From Verrucomicrobiota bacterium (GTDB taxonomy: Bacteria > Verrucomicrobiota > Verrucomicrobiia > Limisphaerales > Fontisphaeraceae): a DNA stretch of 59,194 nucleotides. This document shows positions 9,974 through 19,002 of the stretch, piece after piece (positions within the stretch are counted from its first letter, which is position 1; each line of letters begins with the position of its first letter). The notes beneath the pieces are model-generated. The model saw only the letters and a program-made list of their open reading frames with translations. It was not told where the DNA came from and searched no databases. Where the stretch lies: positions 1 to 59,194 of the forward strand of contig JBAXGN010000017.1 in NCBI GenBank assembly GCA_037139415.1, read 5' to 3'. A program made the position numbers and the translations under genes.

Positions 9974-10126
9974 CCCGCAAGCAGCGCGCCAATCCTGAAC
10001 AGGATTGCGTCACCGGAGACCATGGTTGGTGCGGCAAGGGCCAATGGGGGCCGCGCCTACCATGGGAATCTCGCGCACCATGACTGGGCAACCCCGTAGG
10101 CGGTTGCGGCAATTGGGGACGGCGAA

Positions 10127-10190
10127 AAATTTTGGAGTGCGGTGGCAACTGCCGGGGGAAAAGGGGCGGCAGGCGACACCGCTTTGAATT
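10127..10190. repeat. Structured repeat, copy 1
   Basis: The element begins TTTTGGAGTGCGGTGGCAA and ends GCGACACCGCTTTG. It folds on itself: GCGGTG (10139-10144) pairs with CACCGC (10177-10182), and CTGCCG (10149-10154) with CGGCAG (10167-10172). An inverted, diverged copy lies about 120 bp away. It looks like a dispersed palindromic element rather than a gene. Confidence 0.5.
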
Positions 10191-10199
10191 TCAACCGGT

Positions 10200-10236
10200 A
10201 TTCCGCAATCCGCAATCCGCATTCCGAATTCGAGGG
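10200..10236. repeat. CCGCAATCCGCA repeat array, copy 1
   Basis: Short tandem units of CCGCAATCCGCA / CCGCATTCCG end at CCGAATTCGAGGGTTCCGC. The same arrangement returns at 10566-10618, and the core recurs inside the hsdS linker at 58501-58531. Confidence 0.6.
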
Positions 10237-10306
10237 TTCCGCCGCCGCCATGCGACACGGGTTCAGAAATGGTAGTTTGGGCTGCCACAGGCGGGTTGGC
10301 GCATCC

Positions 10307-10366
10307 ATCCAAAGCGGCGTCGCGGCCCCCCTCCACCCCCGCCTTGCCGCACGCACTCCAAAAAAC
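10307..10366. repeat. Structured repeat, copy 2 (inverted)
   Basis: On the minus strand this reads TTTTTTGGAGTGCG, then a G-rich centre, then GCGACGCCGCTTTGG. This matches the ends of the element at 10127-10190 in the opposite orientation. Confidence 0.45.
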
Positions 10367-10565
10367 GTCCCCCCGCCTAATCCAGCGCTGGATGGGATTC
10401 CCTCAATCCGAAAGGATTGACAGCTTGTAGTCGGTCGGTCGCGAGGGGCACGGGGCGCGACCACCGGAAAACCGCAGCATGCACGACGCACCCCGAAGCG
10501 GGTGCCAGCGCATCCCTGCCCTGCTTCTGGATGAAACTGCCGCGACGTCAAACCGCCTCACGGCC

Positions 10566-10618
10566 ATTCCGCAATCCGCATTCCGCATTCCGAATTCGGG
10601 GGTTCCGCAATCCGAAAT
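10566..10618. repeat. CCGCAATCCGCA repeat array, copy 2
   Basis: A second array of CCGCAATCCGCATTCCG units followed by CCGAATTCGG (10590-10599, a perfect palindrome) and GGGTTCCGC. It abuts the 3' end of the kinase gene and closely copies the array at 10200-10236. Confidence 0.6.
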
Positions 10619-12348
10619 TATGGTCCCGCCACCACCACCCGAAAACCGACATCGTAGTACCGATAAGCAGGCGTGAAGTTGATACGGCGCGAGGAGGGCA
10701 GATCGCCGGGACGCCTGCTAATCCACGACGCCCCACGCATCACCCGGGAGCCACTTTGGCCATTAGAATAATCCTCGCACCACTGCCAAACATTCCCTCC
10801 CATATCATACAGGCCAAATTGATTGGCTTGAAAGCTCCCGACTGGTGAGGTGTATTCAAAATCATCCACGTTCAACTTAGCATAGTTCCCCGCCCCCTTC
10901 GGCGGCGGCCATTGCGTCCCCCAAGGATAAATACTTGGGAGCCTACCGTCCTTGCTGCCCGGAGTACCGTTCTCTTCCTTATCCCCAATCCCCACCGCAT
11001 AGCTCCACTCTGCATCCGTCGGCAGCCGGTATTCCTGTCCCGCTGCCAACTTCCCTTCTCTTTGCTCCTTCTTGGTCAGCCAAGCACAAAATGCCTTGGC
11101 GTCGTTCCAGCTTACCTTCACCACCGGATGGATGCCATCCTGGGCAAAGCGGAGACTCTTCCACGAACTGTCCACACTTGGATTTGCCTCGGCATACTTT
11201 TGATAATCCTGCACCCGCACAACCCAGATGCCAAACAACACCTTCGTCCCCGGCACCGGCGCAAATGGCATGCCCAGGCTATTCGTCCAAGGATGATCTT
11301 TACTCGCCGACAGAAACGCTTTGGTCGGTTGATTAACACTATCGCCAAAATTTTTTTCCGAGGGTTGTGAAGATTTAAGCACACCCGCCAACCATGCCCC
11401 GACAATCAATAATGCCACCGCCACCAGGCCAACCTTCCAATTCCAAACTGACTTCCCGGCTTTGGCTTCATCTGGTGACAGTCCTTCCCATACCGCTTTG
11501 GCACTCGGCGGCCGCTTCCCCGGTTCCTTTTCCAAGCACGCCATCACCGTCTGTGTCACTGGCAAGGGCACCACTGCCTCCCGCTTCAACTCCCGCAACC
11601 GCTCCGGGATGGGCTTCACCACTTCTGTCTCCAGGATCGCCTTCATCGCTCCCGGATGCGCCGTGTAAGGCGTCTCACCAGTCAGTAGTTGGTACAACGT
11701 CGCCCCCAGGGAATAGATATCATCCACTGGTTCGGCGGGTTTTCCATCCAATTGCTGCGGGCTCATGTACCACGGGGTGCCGAGGATCTGCCGTCGCTCG
11801 GTCAGCCCGGTGGTGCCGCCACTGCCTTTGACGCCCGTGGCCGCGATCCCGAAATCCACCAGCTTGAGCGCGCCCGTGGCATCCACCAGCAGGTTTGCCG
11901 GTTTCAAGTCCCGGTGAACCACTCCTTGGCTGTGAGCGTGAGCAAGCCCATCGCACAACTGCTGCACCCAGGGGCGCAACTTCTCCCATGTAAACAATTC
12001 CTGTGGTTGTTCCACCAATAAGGCATGGAGGGATTTCCCCTCCACGTATTCCATAGAGATGAAACCGGTTTCACCCGCAGGCTTATGCAAATCATGGATC
12101 CGGACAATGTTGACATGGGTTAACGCTTGGGCTTTGGCTACTTCATTGCGCATACCGCGCAGCGCTTCCGGATTGTTGGAGACCTCGGCGGACAGGAACT
12201 TCAAGGCCACTTCCTTGCTCAACTCCTCATCCTGCGCCAGCCAGACCTGCCCCATGCCGCCTGCACCGAGGGGACGGATCAGGGTAAAGCGCCCCGCCCC
12301 GACCTTTTGGCCGGGCGCAATGTTTGAATTACCAATCTGGCTTGCCAT
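10618..12348 (-). CDS. Ser/Thr protein kinase with C-terminal FGE-sulfatase domain
   Basis: A 576-residue protein combining a Hanks-type kinase and a formylglycine-generating-enzyme-like domain. Kinase features: glycine loop GAGGMG (28-33), Lys50, catalytic HRDLKPAN (145-152), DFG (165-167) and the APE-equivalent TPWYMSPQQ. A membrane segment follows at about 304-324. Residues 350-575 match the FGE/SUMF1 fold: NSLGMPFAPVPG, RLPTDAEW, GGNVWQWCED, and the final YYDVGFRVV. The kinase would sit in the cytoplasm and the FGE-like domain outside or in the periplasm. Such fusions are typical of Planctomycetes and Verrucomicrobia; in most the FGE part is thought to act as a binding module rather than to oxidise cysteine. 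Target unknown. Confidence 0.9.
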   Translation of the reverse strand: MASQIGNSNIAPGQKVGAGRFTLIRPLGAGGMGQVWLAQDEELSKEVALKFLSAEVSNNPEALRGMRNEVAKAQALTHVNIVRIHDLHKPAGETGFISMEYVEGKSLHALLVEQPQELFTWEKLRPWVQQLCDGLAHAHSQGVVHRDLKPANLLVDATGALKLVDFGIAATGVKGSGGTTGLTERRQILGTPWYMSPQQLDGKPAEPVDDIYSLGATLYQLLTGETPYTAHPGAMKAILETEVVKPIPERLRELKREAVVPLPVTQTVMACLEKEPGKRPPSAKAVWEGLSPDEAKAGKSVWNWKVGLVAVALLIVGAWLAGVLKSSQPSEKNFGDSVNQPTKAFLSASKDHPWTNSLGMPFAPVPGTKVLFGIWVVRVQDYQKYAEANPSVDSSWKSLRFAQDGIHPVVKVSWNDAKAFCAWLTKKEQREGKLAAGQEYRLPTDAEWSYAVGIGDKEENGTPGSKDGRLPSIYPWGTQWPPPKGAGNYAKLNVDDFEYTSPVGSFQANQFGLYDMGGNVWQWCEDYSNGQSGSRVMRGASWISRRPGDLPSSRRINFTPAYRYYDVGFRVVVAGP

Positions 12349-12405
12349 GCCGGGAAGGTAAAGGCGGCGGCGGCAGGAGGGAAGGAAAAAGCGTGCCCGG
12401 ATGCC

Positions 12406-12660
12406 CTACACCCAAGTATTACCGGGGTATTTCTGCTGCAAGGCGCGGCGGGGCTTGGGGTATTGGTTGGCGCGGAAGGCGGGCCAACCGCGGGTGGCTT
12501 CCAGGCGTTTGCCGTCGGGGGTGCAGAGCCAGAGTTTCACCGGCACGCGGCCTTCGCCGAGGCACGGGTGATCCTTGCGCGCAAAGCATTCGTTCGCCTC
12601 GTCTGCCACCCGGTTTCCGTTCTAATCCCAAATCACAGATTTCAAAGGCACGGTGGCCAT
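12406..12660 (-). pseudogene. Small gene interrupted by an in-frame stop
   Basis: From an ATG at 12660 the frame reads MATVPLKSVIWD, then a TAG at 12622-12624, then NGNRVADEANECFARKDHPC and on to ...YPGNTWV, ending at 12406. The sequence on both sides of the TAG looks like one continuous polypeptide of about 84 residues. Only the part after the stop could be translated alone, from a GTG at 12609. I do not recognise the family. It lies directly downstream of the MFS gene (7-nt gap). It may be a decayed small gene or, less likely, a sequencing error. Confidence 0.4.
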
Positions 12661-12667
12661 CACCGCG

Positions 12668-14023
12668 TCAGCCTCTCGGCCATAGCCGGAACCAGACGCG
12701 TTGCGGGGATTGAATCAAGATTTCGCGCAGTAGCGCCTCCATATTCACCGCTTTCGGTTCCTCCAGCCGCCGAGATAGGATCAGGGCGATGAACATGACC
12801 ACGGCGATGGCGGCGAAAAAGAGGGTGAACCGGGTCCAATGCAGGTTCAGCCATAAGTAATCACGCTGGCCCAGGGCGTCAATCAGCATGCCCCATCCCA
12901 CTGGCGCGGTGCCCAGCGCCAGGCTGGTGGTTACGGAATAAATCGCAAAGAAATGGCTGCGCCCCATTACCGGGGATACCGCCATGGCGAGGCGCGTGTT
13001 GGACATTTGCACCAATGCGGAAAACAGGCCCATGAAGAAGTGCAACCCCAACAGCAGGGACCAAGTGGCTTTAAAGTAACCGCCCGCCAGGGCCACCCAG
13101 CCCGCCAGCAGCACCAGCCAGATCAGAAAGCTGAACGACAGCACCGGCTTGCTGCCCAGGGAATCCAGCCGCGAGCCCAGAAACCAGAGGCTGCCCAGGC
13201 CGCCACAGTAAAAGACTGCGCTGAGGAAAAGAATCTGGCCTTCGGCGAGCGCTGTCTCGGACTTCAGAAAAGCGACGGTGAACGCCTGGATGCCGCCATA
13301 GACCACGGCCCACGCCATGGCTTCCCAAAGCAGGCGGCGGAACGGCTGATGGCGGGACATTTCCAGCCACGGCACCTGGGTCTTGGATTGCCGGTCTTCC
13401 TCGGGGACCGGCACATCCGGCATGCGCTTAAGAAAGTTCAGGCTGGCAGCACCCGCGAGGCCGCTGAAGCCAAACAGCACGGCGAATTGCCAGGGACTGG
13501 GATTGGTTCCCAGGCAGAAAGCGGCCAACAGCGCGCACGCCACACTGGCCACACTGACGCACGCGGCATCCCGCGCCAGGTAACGGCCCCGCACCGCCTC
13601 GGGCACCAGCCCGGCAATCCAAGGCAACCATGCCGAACTCGAGATGCCGCGCGAGAGGTTGAACCCGAACAGTAACATGAGTATCAAGGCCAGGCGGGTG
13701 CCGGCGTCCAGGAATCCGCCGGTGAAGGGGACCAGCGCCATGGCGAAAATGAACATGACGCGGGTGCCCCAGCCGGCGAACACAAAGCGTTTGTAGCCCA
13801 CGCGCGCGACGTAGTGGGCGGCCGGGATTTGAAAGATCACCAGCAGCGGCATCATGCCCGCGATGATGCCCAGCACCGTGGCGCTGGCATTCAGCGTTTT
13901 GGCATACAACACCATGGGACTGCCCAACACGACCTGAAACGACAGCGCGTTAAACACAGCGAACAGGTACGCATTATGCAGGCCCGGCGGAAAGGTTGCC
14001 CGGGATGATGACTCAGTTGACAT
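12668..14023 (-). CDS. Major facilitator superfamily transporter
   Basis: A 451-residue membrane protein with about twelve hydrophobic segments and the general MFS layout: N-terminal half, a charged central loop near residues 200-225 (KRMPDVPVPEEDRQSKTQ), and C-terminal half. A loop with GYKRFVFAG lies after the second segment, where MFS proteins carry a basic motif. The substrate cannot be read from sequence. It is the last well-supported gene of a leftward run that includes two glycosidases and a TolB-like protein, so import of a released sugar or oligosaccharide is a reasonable guess. The start is the ATG at 14023, after a 204-nt gap from the glycosidase gene, so it may have its own promoter. 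Confidence 0.85.
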   Translation of the reverse strand: MSTESSSRATFPPGLHNAYLFAVFNALSFQVVLGSPMVLYAKTLNASATVLGIIAGMMPLLVIFQIPAAHYVARVGYKRFVFAGWGTRVMFIFAMALVPFTGGFLDAGTRLALILMLLFGFNLSRGISSSAWLPWIAGLVPEAVRGRYLARDAACVSVASVACALLAAFCLGTNPSPWQFAVLFGFSGLAGAASLNFLKRMPDVPVPEEDRQSKTQVPWLEMSRHQPFRRLLWEAMAWAVVYGGIQAFTVAFLKSETALAEGQILFLSAVFYCGGLGSLWFLGSRLDSLGSKPVLSFSFLIWLVLLAGWVALAGGYFKATWSLLLGLHFFMGLFSALVQMSNTRLAMAVSPVMGRSHFFAIYSVTTSLALGTAPVGWGMLIDALGQRDYLWLNLHWTRFTLFFAAIAVVMFIALILSRRLEEPKAVNMEALLREILIQSPQRVWFRLWPRG

Positions 14024-14227
14024 TCAAGCCGCCATGGTTCCGGCGGCAGGATACAAATGCCTCATTTTAGGGATAATTGCAAGGATGAGGAATGAATAGC
14101 CCGCGAATGCCGGGCAAAGCTGAAAGCCTTTTGCACCAGATTTATTGGCAGGTGCGTTGGGAGAAACAGGGTGTAGCCGAGGGTGAGTTCGTTCAGGGAA
14201 AGGGGGGCGGAGATTCCGGCAGTCCAA

Positions 14228-15196
14228 TTATTTCGGCGCTGTCCATTCGAGCCGTGCAAGCTGAATTCCTTTCAAACTTGGCAGCAGCGCCGCAATGTAA
14301 TACTGGCCTTCGTGCTTGATAATCTCCGGTGCCGCCACCGGCAACCGGCAGAGAAAATGGCCCTCGTCGTGGTTCACGCCAAAATCGAGCGGGTCCCGAG
14401 AATAATACACGCTGGTCTGCTGATTCGCGCCGTAGCGCTGCGTGCGGAACAGGTAGAATTGCCCCGGCTCCAGTTCGACCACGAACGGGCATTCGGCGGA
14501 GTAATTGGCGGAGCCGGATTGTCCGCCCGCCGCGACCATGCGCGCCGCGCTCCAGGTGCGGAGGTCTTTCGAGGTGCGGCAAAAGTCGGCGCCTTCCTTG
14601 CCGGTGTGCGCCGTGTAATAGCAGTACCAGAGTTCCCCGATGCGAAGGACCATGGGGTCGCGCGTTTGGGCGTAGGCATCCGGGGAGCGAAACAGGGTGA
14701 CTTTGCCCTCGGCGTTCAACTGGCGCGCGAAGGTTTTTCCATCTTGGCTCGTGGCGGAGCAGATGTCTTCCCAGCCGCCGTAGAACATGGCGTAGTGGCC
14801 ATCCGCCTTAAATACATAGGGCGCCTGCAAACCGCCCGCCAGTTCGCCGGTCTTCGGGTCAGCATGCAGGGCGACGCCCATCGGTTTCCAATTGGCGTCG
14901 GTCAATTTCGCGCCTTCCCAGCGGTAGAACAGCCGGGTATGGCCCGGCTCTTTGGTGCTGCGGATGCACGACCAAAGCTGCCAGGTGCCATCCGCCGCCG
15001 GCCAGACAGCGAAATCCACCGGCTGCTGTTTGGGGTTGGTCAGTTCGCCGAGGTCGGGATCGCCCGCGATCTGCCACCAATCCCCCACGATGCGCGGTTG
15101 CTTGGGCGCATCATCGGCCCACAGGGTTGAGGCAATGGCTCCGGCGAACAGGAGGCCAGCGATCCAGCGGCGAGCGTTTCGGCAGCAGGCAGGCAT
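14228..15196 (-). CDS. Secreted glycoside hydrolase of the five-bladed propeller type (GH43/GH32-like)
   Basis: A 322-residue protein with an N-terminal signal peptide (hydrophobic residues 12-26, then WADDAP). The body has the repeated short beta-blade pattern of GH43/GH32/GH117-like enzymes: QPVDFAVWPAADGTWQLW, GLQAPYVFKADGHYAMFYGG, TRDPMVLRIGELWYCYYTAH, and SAECPFVVELEPGQFYLFRT. Acidic residues in these blades (for example RDP and SAECP) are candidates for the active site, but I could not assign a family or substrate. It follows the GH26-like gene with only a 12-nt gap, so the two are almost certainly co-expressed and may act on one polysaccharide. Confidence 0.75.
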   Translation of the reverse strand: MPACCRNARRWIAGLLFAGAIASTLWADDAPKQPRIVGDWWQIAGDPDLGELTNPKQQPVDFAVWPAADGTWQLWSCIRSTKEPGHTRLFYRWEGAKLTDANWKPMGVALHADPKTGELAGGLQAPYVFKADGHYAMFYGGWEDICSATSQDGKTFARQLNAEGKVTLFRSPDAYAQTRDPMVLRIGELWYCYYTAHTGKEGADFCRTSKDLRTWSAARMVAAGGQSGSANYSAECPFVVELEPGQFYLFRTQRYGANQQTSVYYSRDPLDFGVNHDEGHFLCRLPVAAPEIIKHEGQYYIAALLPSLKGIQLARLEWTAPK

Positions 15197-15208
15197 GATG
15201 TTATTGGG

Positions 15209-16306
15209 TTATTTTTGTCGGTTAGCAGGCGCATTCGGTCCGCCAAAGAGTTCCTTGAACTTCGCGGCGGCGCGTGGGAAGTCCGTTTTGTACGTGCCCT
15301 TCTCGCCGGGCGAAATCTGGTGAAGGCCGTCCGGGGGTTCGCAATTGAAATCAAAGTAGCAATGGAAGGCGACGCGGTTGGCAGGGTCGTTGATGAACCG
15401 GTGCATCTGCTCGACAAAATACGGGTTGTCCCGGCCGCCATGACCGCTGGGCCGGTTCTTCACGCCCCACTCGCAAATGGCGAGCGGCTTGCCCTGTTCG
15501 CGGGCGAACTTGCTCCAGAACGCGAGCCCGTGATCGCCGCCGAAGATTTCCTTTTCCCAAACCTTCCGCTGGCGGGCCTCGATCTCGGACGCGCTGGCCT
15601 GGGCCGGCCACGGATACGTATCCGCCTGCCACGATTCATCATAAACATCCACGCCGATGAAATCCACGAACTCCGCGCCCGGCCAGGCTTTCTCCGCCGG
15701 GAATTGCTGGTAGCCGAGCGTGGGGTTCCAGCAGAATTTCAGGTTTCCGGTGCCCGGCACGGCGCGCATGGTTTTGACAATCTGGCGCCAATATTCCGCG
15801 AACGCCGCTTCCTTGCCCTTGGCCCGCCAGGTGTACCAGTCGCCGTTGAACTCCCAGCCCGGCCGCAGGATTGTGTCGCCGAGCTGGTGGGCGAGCAGGT
15901 TTTCCGCAAATTGTTTGAAGTGGTGGTTGTAAGCGCCGGTGGCGGCTTTTTCGAGTGACACCGGCTCCCCAACCCCGCTGTCGCCCTGCTTGGGTCCGCT
16001 GCCATCCACCGGTCCGGCGAGGAGTGGGACGGCAAAAACGAACCGGCGGCCGGGCTGGGCATGCACCCACGCGGACCAGGTTTTCAGCCACCAGACGGGC
16101 CAGCCCACATTGCTCCAGGATTCGGAGCCAATGAAATCCTCGCCCCAGATCACGGGCCGGCCCAGCCACGCGGCAAAGGCGTCCACCTTGGCGGTTTCAT
16201 TGACGCCGCGATACACGCCGATGGGCGGTTGGGATGGCGGTGGCTCCGCCGTCAGCCCGGTGAGCATACCTGCGGCGAGCCCAAGGATAAGGTTTTTGAT
16301 TTTCAT
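15209..16306 (-). CDS. Secreted GH26-like beta-mannanase
   Basis: A 365-residue protein with a signal peptide (MKIKNLILGLAAGMLTGLTA). It has a TIM-barrel glycosidase pattern of the GH26 type: RPGWEFNGDWYTW near residues 148-160 with Glu152 as likely acid/base, and AICEWG near 276-281 with Glu279 as likely nucleophile. GH26 members hydrolyse beta-1,4-mannans or related polymers; activity here is inferred from the motifs. The ATG at 16306 is chosen because it begins the signal peptide; upstream frame extension lacks coding character. The glycosidase gene at 14228-15196 follows after 12 nt. Confidence 0.8.
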   Translation of the reverse strand: MKIKNLILGLAAGMLTGLTAEPPPSQPPIGVYRGVNETAKVDAFAAWLGRPVIWGEDFIGSESWSNVGWPVWWLKTWSAWVHAQPGRRFVFAVPLLAGPVDGSGPKQGDSGVGEPVSLEKAATGAYNHHFKQFAENLLAHQLGDTILRPGWEFNGDWYTWRAKGKEAAFAEYWRQIVKTMRAVPGTGNLKFCWNPTLGYQQFPAEKAWPGAEFVDFIGVDVYDESWQADTYPWPAQASASEIEARQRKVWEKEIFGGDHGLAFWSKFAREQGKPLAICEWGVKNRPSGHGGRDNPYFVEQMHRFINDPANRVAFHCYFDFNCEPPDGLHQISPGEKGTYKTDFPRAAAKFKELFGGPNAPANRQK

Positions 16307-16398
16307 GTCTTGGAAGATACTTTCGCGCACGTGCAAAGCGAGCCTTTTCGGATGGGCCGGCGTCCTGCGAGTCTGTCGGTTCTGCCTTTGGATCGCCG

Positions 16399-18948
16399 CT
16401 AGAATTGGAATAGCGGATTCTTCTCCGTTTGGTAAATCACCCGGGTTTCGGGACCCGATCCTTCGGGAAAGAACTCGGGCTGGACGTGAGGGAACTCGCC
16501 TTTGGCGAGGAGAACCTTTTTCCGCCCGCTGCCATCCGGGCTCATGATATAAATGCCGACCCCGCGCGGGCCTTCCCGCGGCAGGGCGATATGGCGAAAG
16601 ATCAGCCATTTGCCGTCGCTGGACCACGCCGCGACGCCTTCGGCGGTTTGTTTCCTTTCGGGGAAAAGAGGTTCGGTCAAATCCGTTTCCTTGCCGGTTG
16701 CGATATCGAGCAGCACAATGTGGAAGGCCCCGCCCACATTCCGCAAAATGCTGACGCGGGAACCATCGGGCGACAGGCGAGGATCATAGTCTCCCTGGCC
16801 GACACTCTCGGCGGGTGCGTTCGGGGATTTTTTGGGAAAGGAAATCTGCCGGGCTTCGGAGCCATCCCGGTTCATCATCCATACGCCCTGCAGGCCGCCG
16901 TTGTCTCCGGGGTGCGCGGTGAAGATGATTTTGTCCTGCACCTCATGCGGGTCTGCCATTTGGTGCAACGCAGGCGGCGTGGGCACCTGGGTGGTCAACC
17001 CCGTTTCGAGGTCATACCAATAGAGGTAGGCGCCCTTGCCGGAGCGGGTGGACACAAAGATGATCCGCTTCCCGTCCGAGGAAAAACTGGCGTTGGCGTT
17101 GACTTCGCCAGGCACGGGGCCGGCGATGGTTTTGAGTTCGGTCCCGCCGAGCTTGAAAAGACGTATTTCCGCATTCAAATAATTGTTATCTTCCTTGGCG
17201 AACCCGTCTTTGCCGGGATTGTTATAGGTGGTGAACACGACCCATTTCAGATCCGGCGAGACCCGGGTGTGAGACAACTGCCGTTTGGGATCGCTCAGGA
17301 TCAGCTTTCGCGCGCTGCCGTCCATTTTGGAAATCCAGACGCTGAAATGGTCGGTCGGATCGGTTCTGATCTTCGCGGCAACCCGCTGGGGCGCCGCTTC
17401 GGCAGACTCAGCCGGTGCCGCGGTGCTCGCATTGCCGGGAGAGGCGGAAGCTGGGGCGCTCCCGTCCATCATCTTCAGAATGGCATCCGCAGTCTTCTCC
17501 ACTTCCAGCCAGTCCTTGGCCTGCATCTGCCCGTGCATTTTCTTCATGAGTGCCAGGGCCTCCTTATTACCGGTCTTCTGGAGCCAAGCGGGCAGTTCTC
17601 TCTGGATTTTCTGGATCTTGGGAGGCAGGCGCTCATGGAGGCTGGCCACGGTCATCCCTTCGATCAGCGGCTCACCTTTGAGAAACTTGCGATAGGCCTG
17701 CAAGGCCTCGTCGCTCTCCGTGCATACGCGATAACTCATGTTCTTCATGGCTTCGCCGCCGATGCCCCAGGAGAAGAGGTTGACCAGCGTGGCGCCGTGA
17801 TTGAACATCTTCGCGAGGTAGGTTTCCATGTTCATGCCGGTTTGGCCGGGACCGGTTCCGGGCTGCATGTTCGTCCCCTCGCTGGAGGACCATCCCACCT
17901 GCTGGTGCTTTTCCACCAGCTCGTAGATGTCCTCGAACAGGCCGGACTGCGGATAGGTCGAAAAACCAGGCCGATGGTGCTTTCCGAAGGCCACGGACGG
18001 CGGCGCAAAATGATTGTGCTGGGAATACGTGATCTCCCCTTGGCGTTTCATGTAGGTGATGCTCTTGTCGTCGCCGGTGAAAGCGCGGCGCGAGAGGAAC
18101 GCGGTGTGGGAGTAGATTTTCTGCGGGGCAACCCCGGCGTCGGTGAGTCCGGTCGTCCATAGCTCGATGAATTCCTGGACAACTTTTTCCAGCTCGACGT
18201 TCATGTCCTGCGGCGGGTGTTCGCGCGTGAAGCCACGATTGCGTAGCGCGCGATAGCCGAGATACTTGCCGGTCTTGAAATCCTGCCCGATCATGGTCTC
18301 CCAGCCGGCGATGACGCCGGCGAACAGCTCTGGCCTTTTGAGTTGCTGTAGCCGATTCACGCCCGCCTGGATCGCTTTGCCGATGACGGCCGAACGCTGC
18401 CGTACCTCGCGCTGGACGGCCTGGCTGTTGAAACACATCTGCGGAGGCGCGGAGGTCGGCTTCTTTGACCAGTCCAGGCGCCGGCTCGTATTCGGCGTCC
18501 CGTCCCAGTCGAGGGCCTCGACGTTCTGCGGATCGCTCCACAGATCCTTGCGACTCCGCCAGAACATGGAGTCATCAACATGAAAGCCGACGGCCATATT
18601 GGCTTCGAGGGCCAGATCAAATGCCCTTTCAACAAACTGGGCGATCTCAATGTTGCTCTGATCAAAACAAAGCGGCCCGAGCATCACCGCCAGCCGCGTC
18701 TGCGGATCGCCCACCGTGCCGATCCGCTGTTTGATATCCTCAACGTAGTTGCGAAGCGCCGCCGTGCCCGGCACGAGCGGTTCCCTCATCCCGCTGCTCA
18801 GCGCCTGAGCGTCGTTCGGATCGGGAGTGAAGCGGGTGAAGATCTGAAAGGCCAGATACCGGGTCTCCGACTCCGCTCCGGCATTCGCAAGACTGAGGGA
18901 GACGATGCCGAGCAGGCAAAGGAGGACGATTTTTAGTATCGTTTTCAC
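16399..18948 (-). CDS. Large secreted protein: glycosidase-like N-terminal domain plus TolB-like beta-propeller
   Basis: An 849-residue protein with a signal peptide (residues 1-25). Residues 28-420 resemble a TIM-barrel enzyme: blocks such as AVGFHVDDSMFWRSRKDLW, GVIAGWETMIGQDF and LFSWGIGGEAM suggest a carbohydrate-active or similar hydrolase, but I recognise no catalytic family with certainty. A linker rich in Ala, Pro and Ser follows near 500-525. From about 530 come TolB/WD40-like repeats (VWISKMDGSARKL, ASFSSDGKRIIFVS, VWMMNRDGSEARQISF, VAAWSSDGKWLIFRH, IYIMSPDGSGRKKV), which form a beta-propeller. It lies between the Spy-like gene and the GH26-like gene. Substrate or binding partner unknown. 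Confidence 0.7.
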   Translation of the reverse strand: MKTILKIVLLCLLGIVSLSLANAGAESETRYLAFQIFTRFTPDPNDAQALSSGMREPLVPGTAALRNYVEDIKQRIGTVGDPQTRLAVMLGPLCFDQSNIEIAQFVERAFDLALEANMAVGFHVDDSMFWRSRKDLWSDPQNVEALDWDGTPNTSRRLDWSKKPTSAPPQMCFNSQAVQREVRQRSAVIGKAIQAGVNRLQQLKRPELFAGVIAGWETMIGQDFKTGKYLGYRALRNRGFTREHPPQDMNVELEKVVQEFIELWTTGLTDAGVAPQKIYSHTAFLSRRAFTGDDKSITYMKRQGEITYSQHNHFAPPSVAFGKHHRPGFSTYPQSGLFEDIYELVEKHQQVGWSSSEGTNMQPGTGPGQTGMNMETYLAKMFNHGATLVNLFSWGIGGEAMKNMSYRVCTESDEALQAYRKFLKGEPLIEGMTVASLHERLPPKIQKIQRELPAWLQKTGNKEALALMKKMHGQMQAKDWLEVEKTADAILKMMDGSAPASASPGNASTAAPAESAEAAPQRVAAKIRTDPTDHFSVWISKMDGSARKLILSDPKRQLSHTRVSPDLKWVVFTTYNNPGKDGFAKEDNNYLNAEIRLFKLGGTELKTIAGPVPGEVNANASFSSDGKRIIFVSTRSGKGAYLYWYDLETGLTTQVPTPPALHQMADPHEVQDKIIFTAHPGDNGGLQGVWMMNRDGSEARQISFPKKSPNAPAESVGQGDYDPRLSPDGSRVSILRNVGGAFHIVLLDIATGKETDLTEPLFPERKQTAEGVAAWSSDGKWLIFRHIALPREGPRGVGIYIMSPDGSGRKKVLLAKGEFPHVQPEFFPEGSGPETRVIYQTEKNPLFQF

Positions 18949-19002
18949 GGGATGAATGGCGGGGACAATGAGGTTAGCGAAGCAACCGTGTACGGCACAC
19001 GC

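Larger units (their letters stand above)
9903..10617. other. Repeat-filled intergenic region
   Basis: No gene is supported in these 715 bp between convergent genes. The region holds a small hairpin just after the transglutaminase gene, two inverted copies of a structured element (about 10127-10190 and 10307-10366), and two arrays of a CCGCAATCCGCA-type repeat. Short open frames here are built from these repeats and are not proposed as genes. Confidence 0.65.

Noticed and set aside
16429-18162. Long plus-strand open frame opposite the TolB-propeller protein gene
   Set aside because: Shadow of a gene with signal peptide and clear repeats; the predicted protein has no family features.
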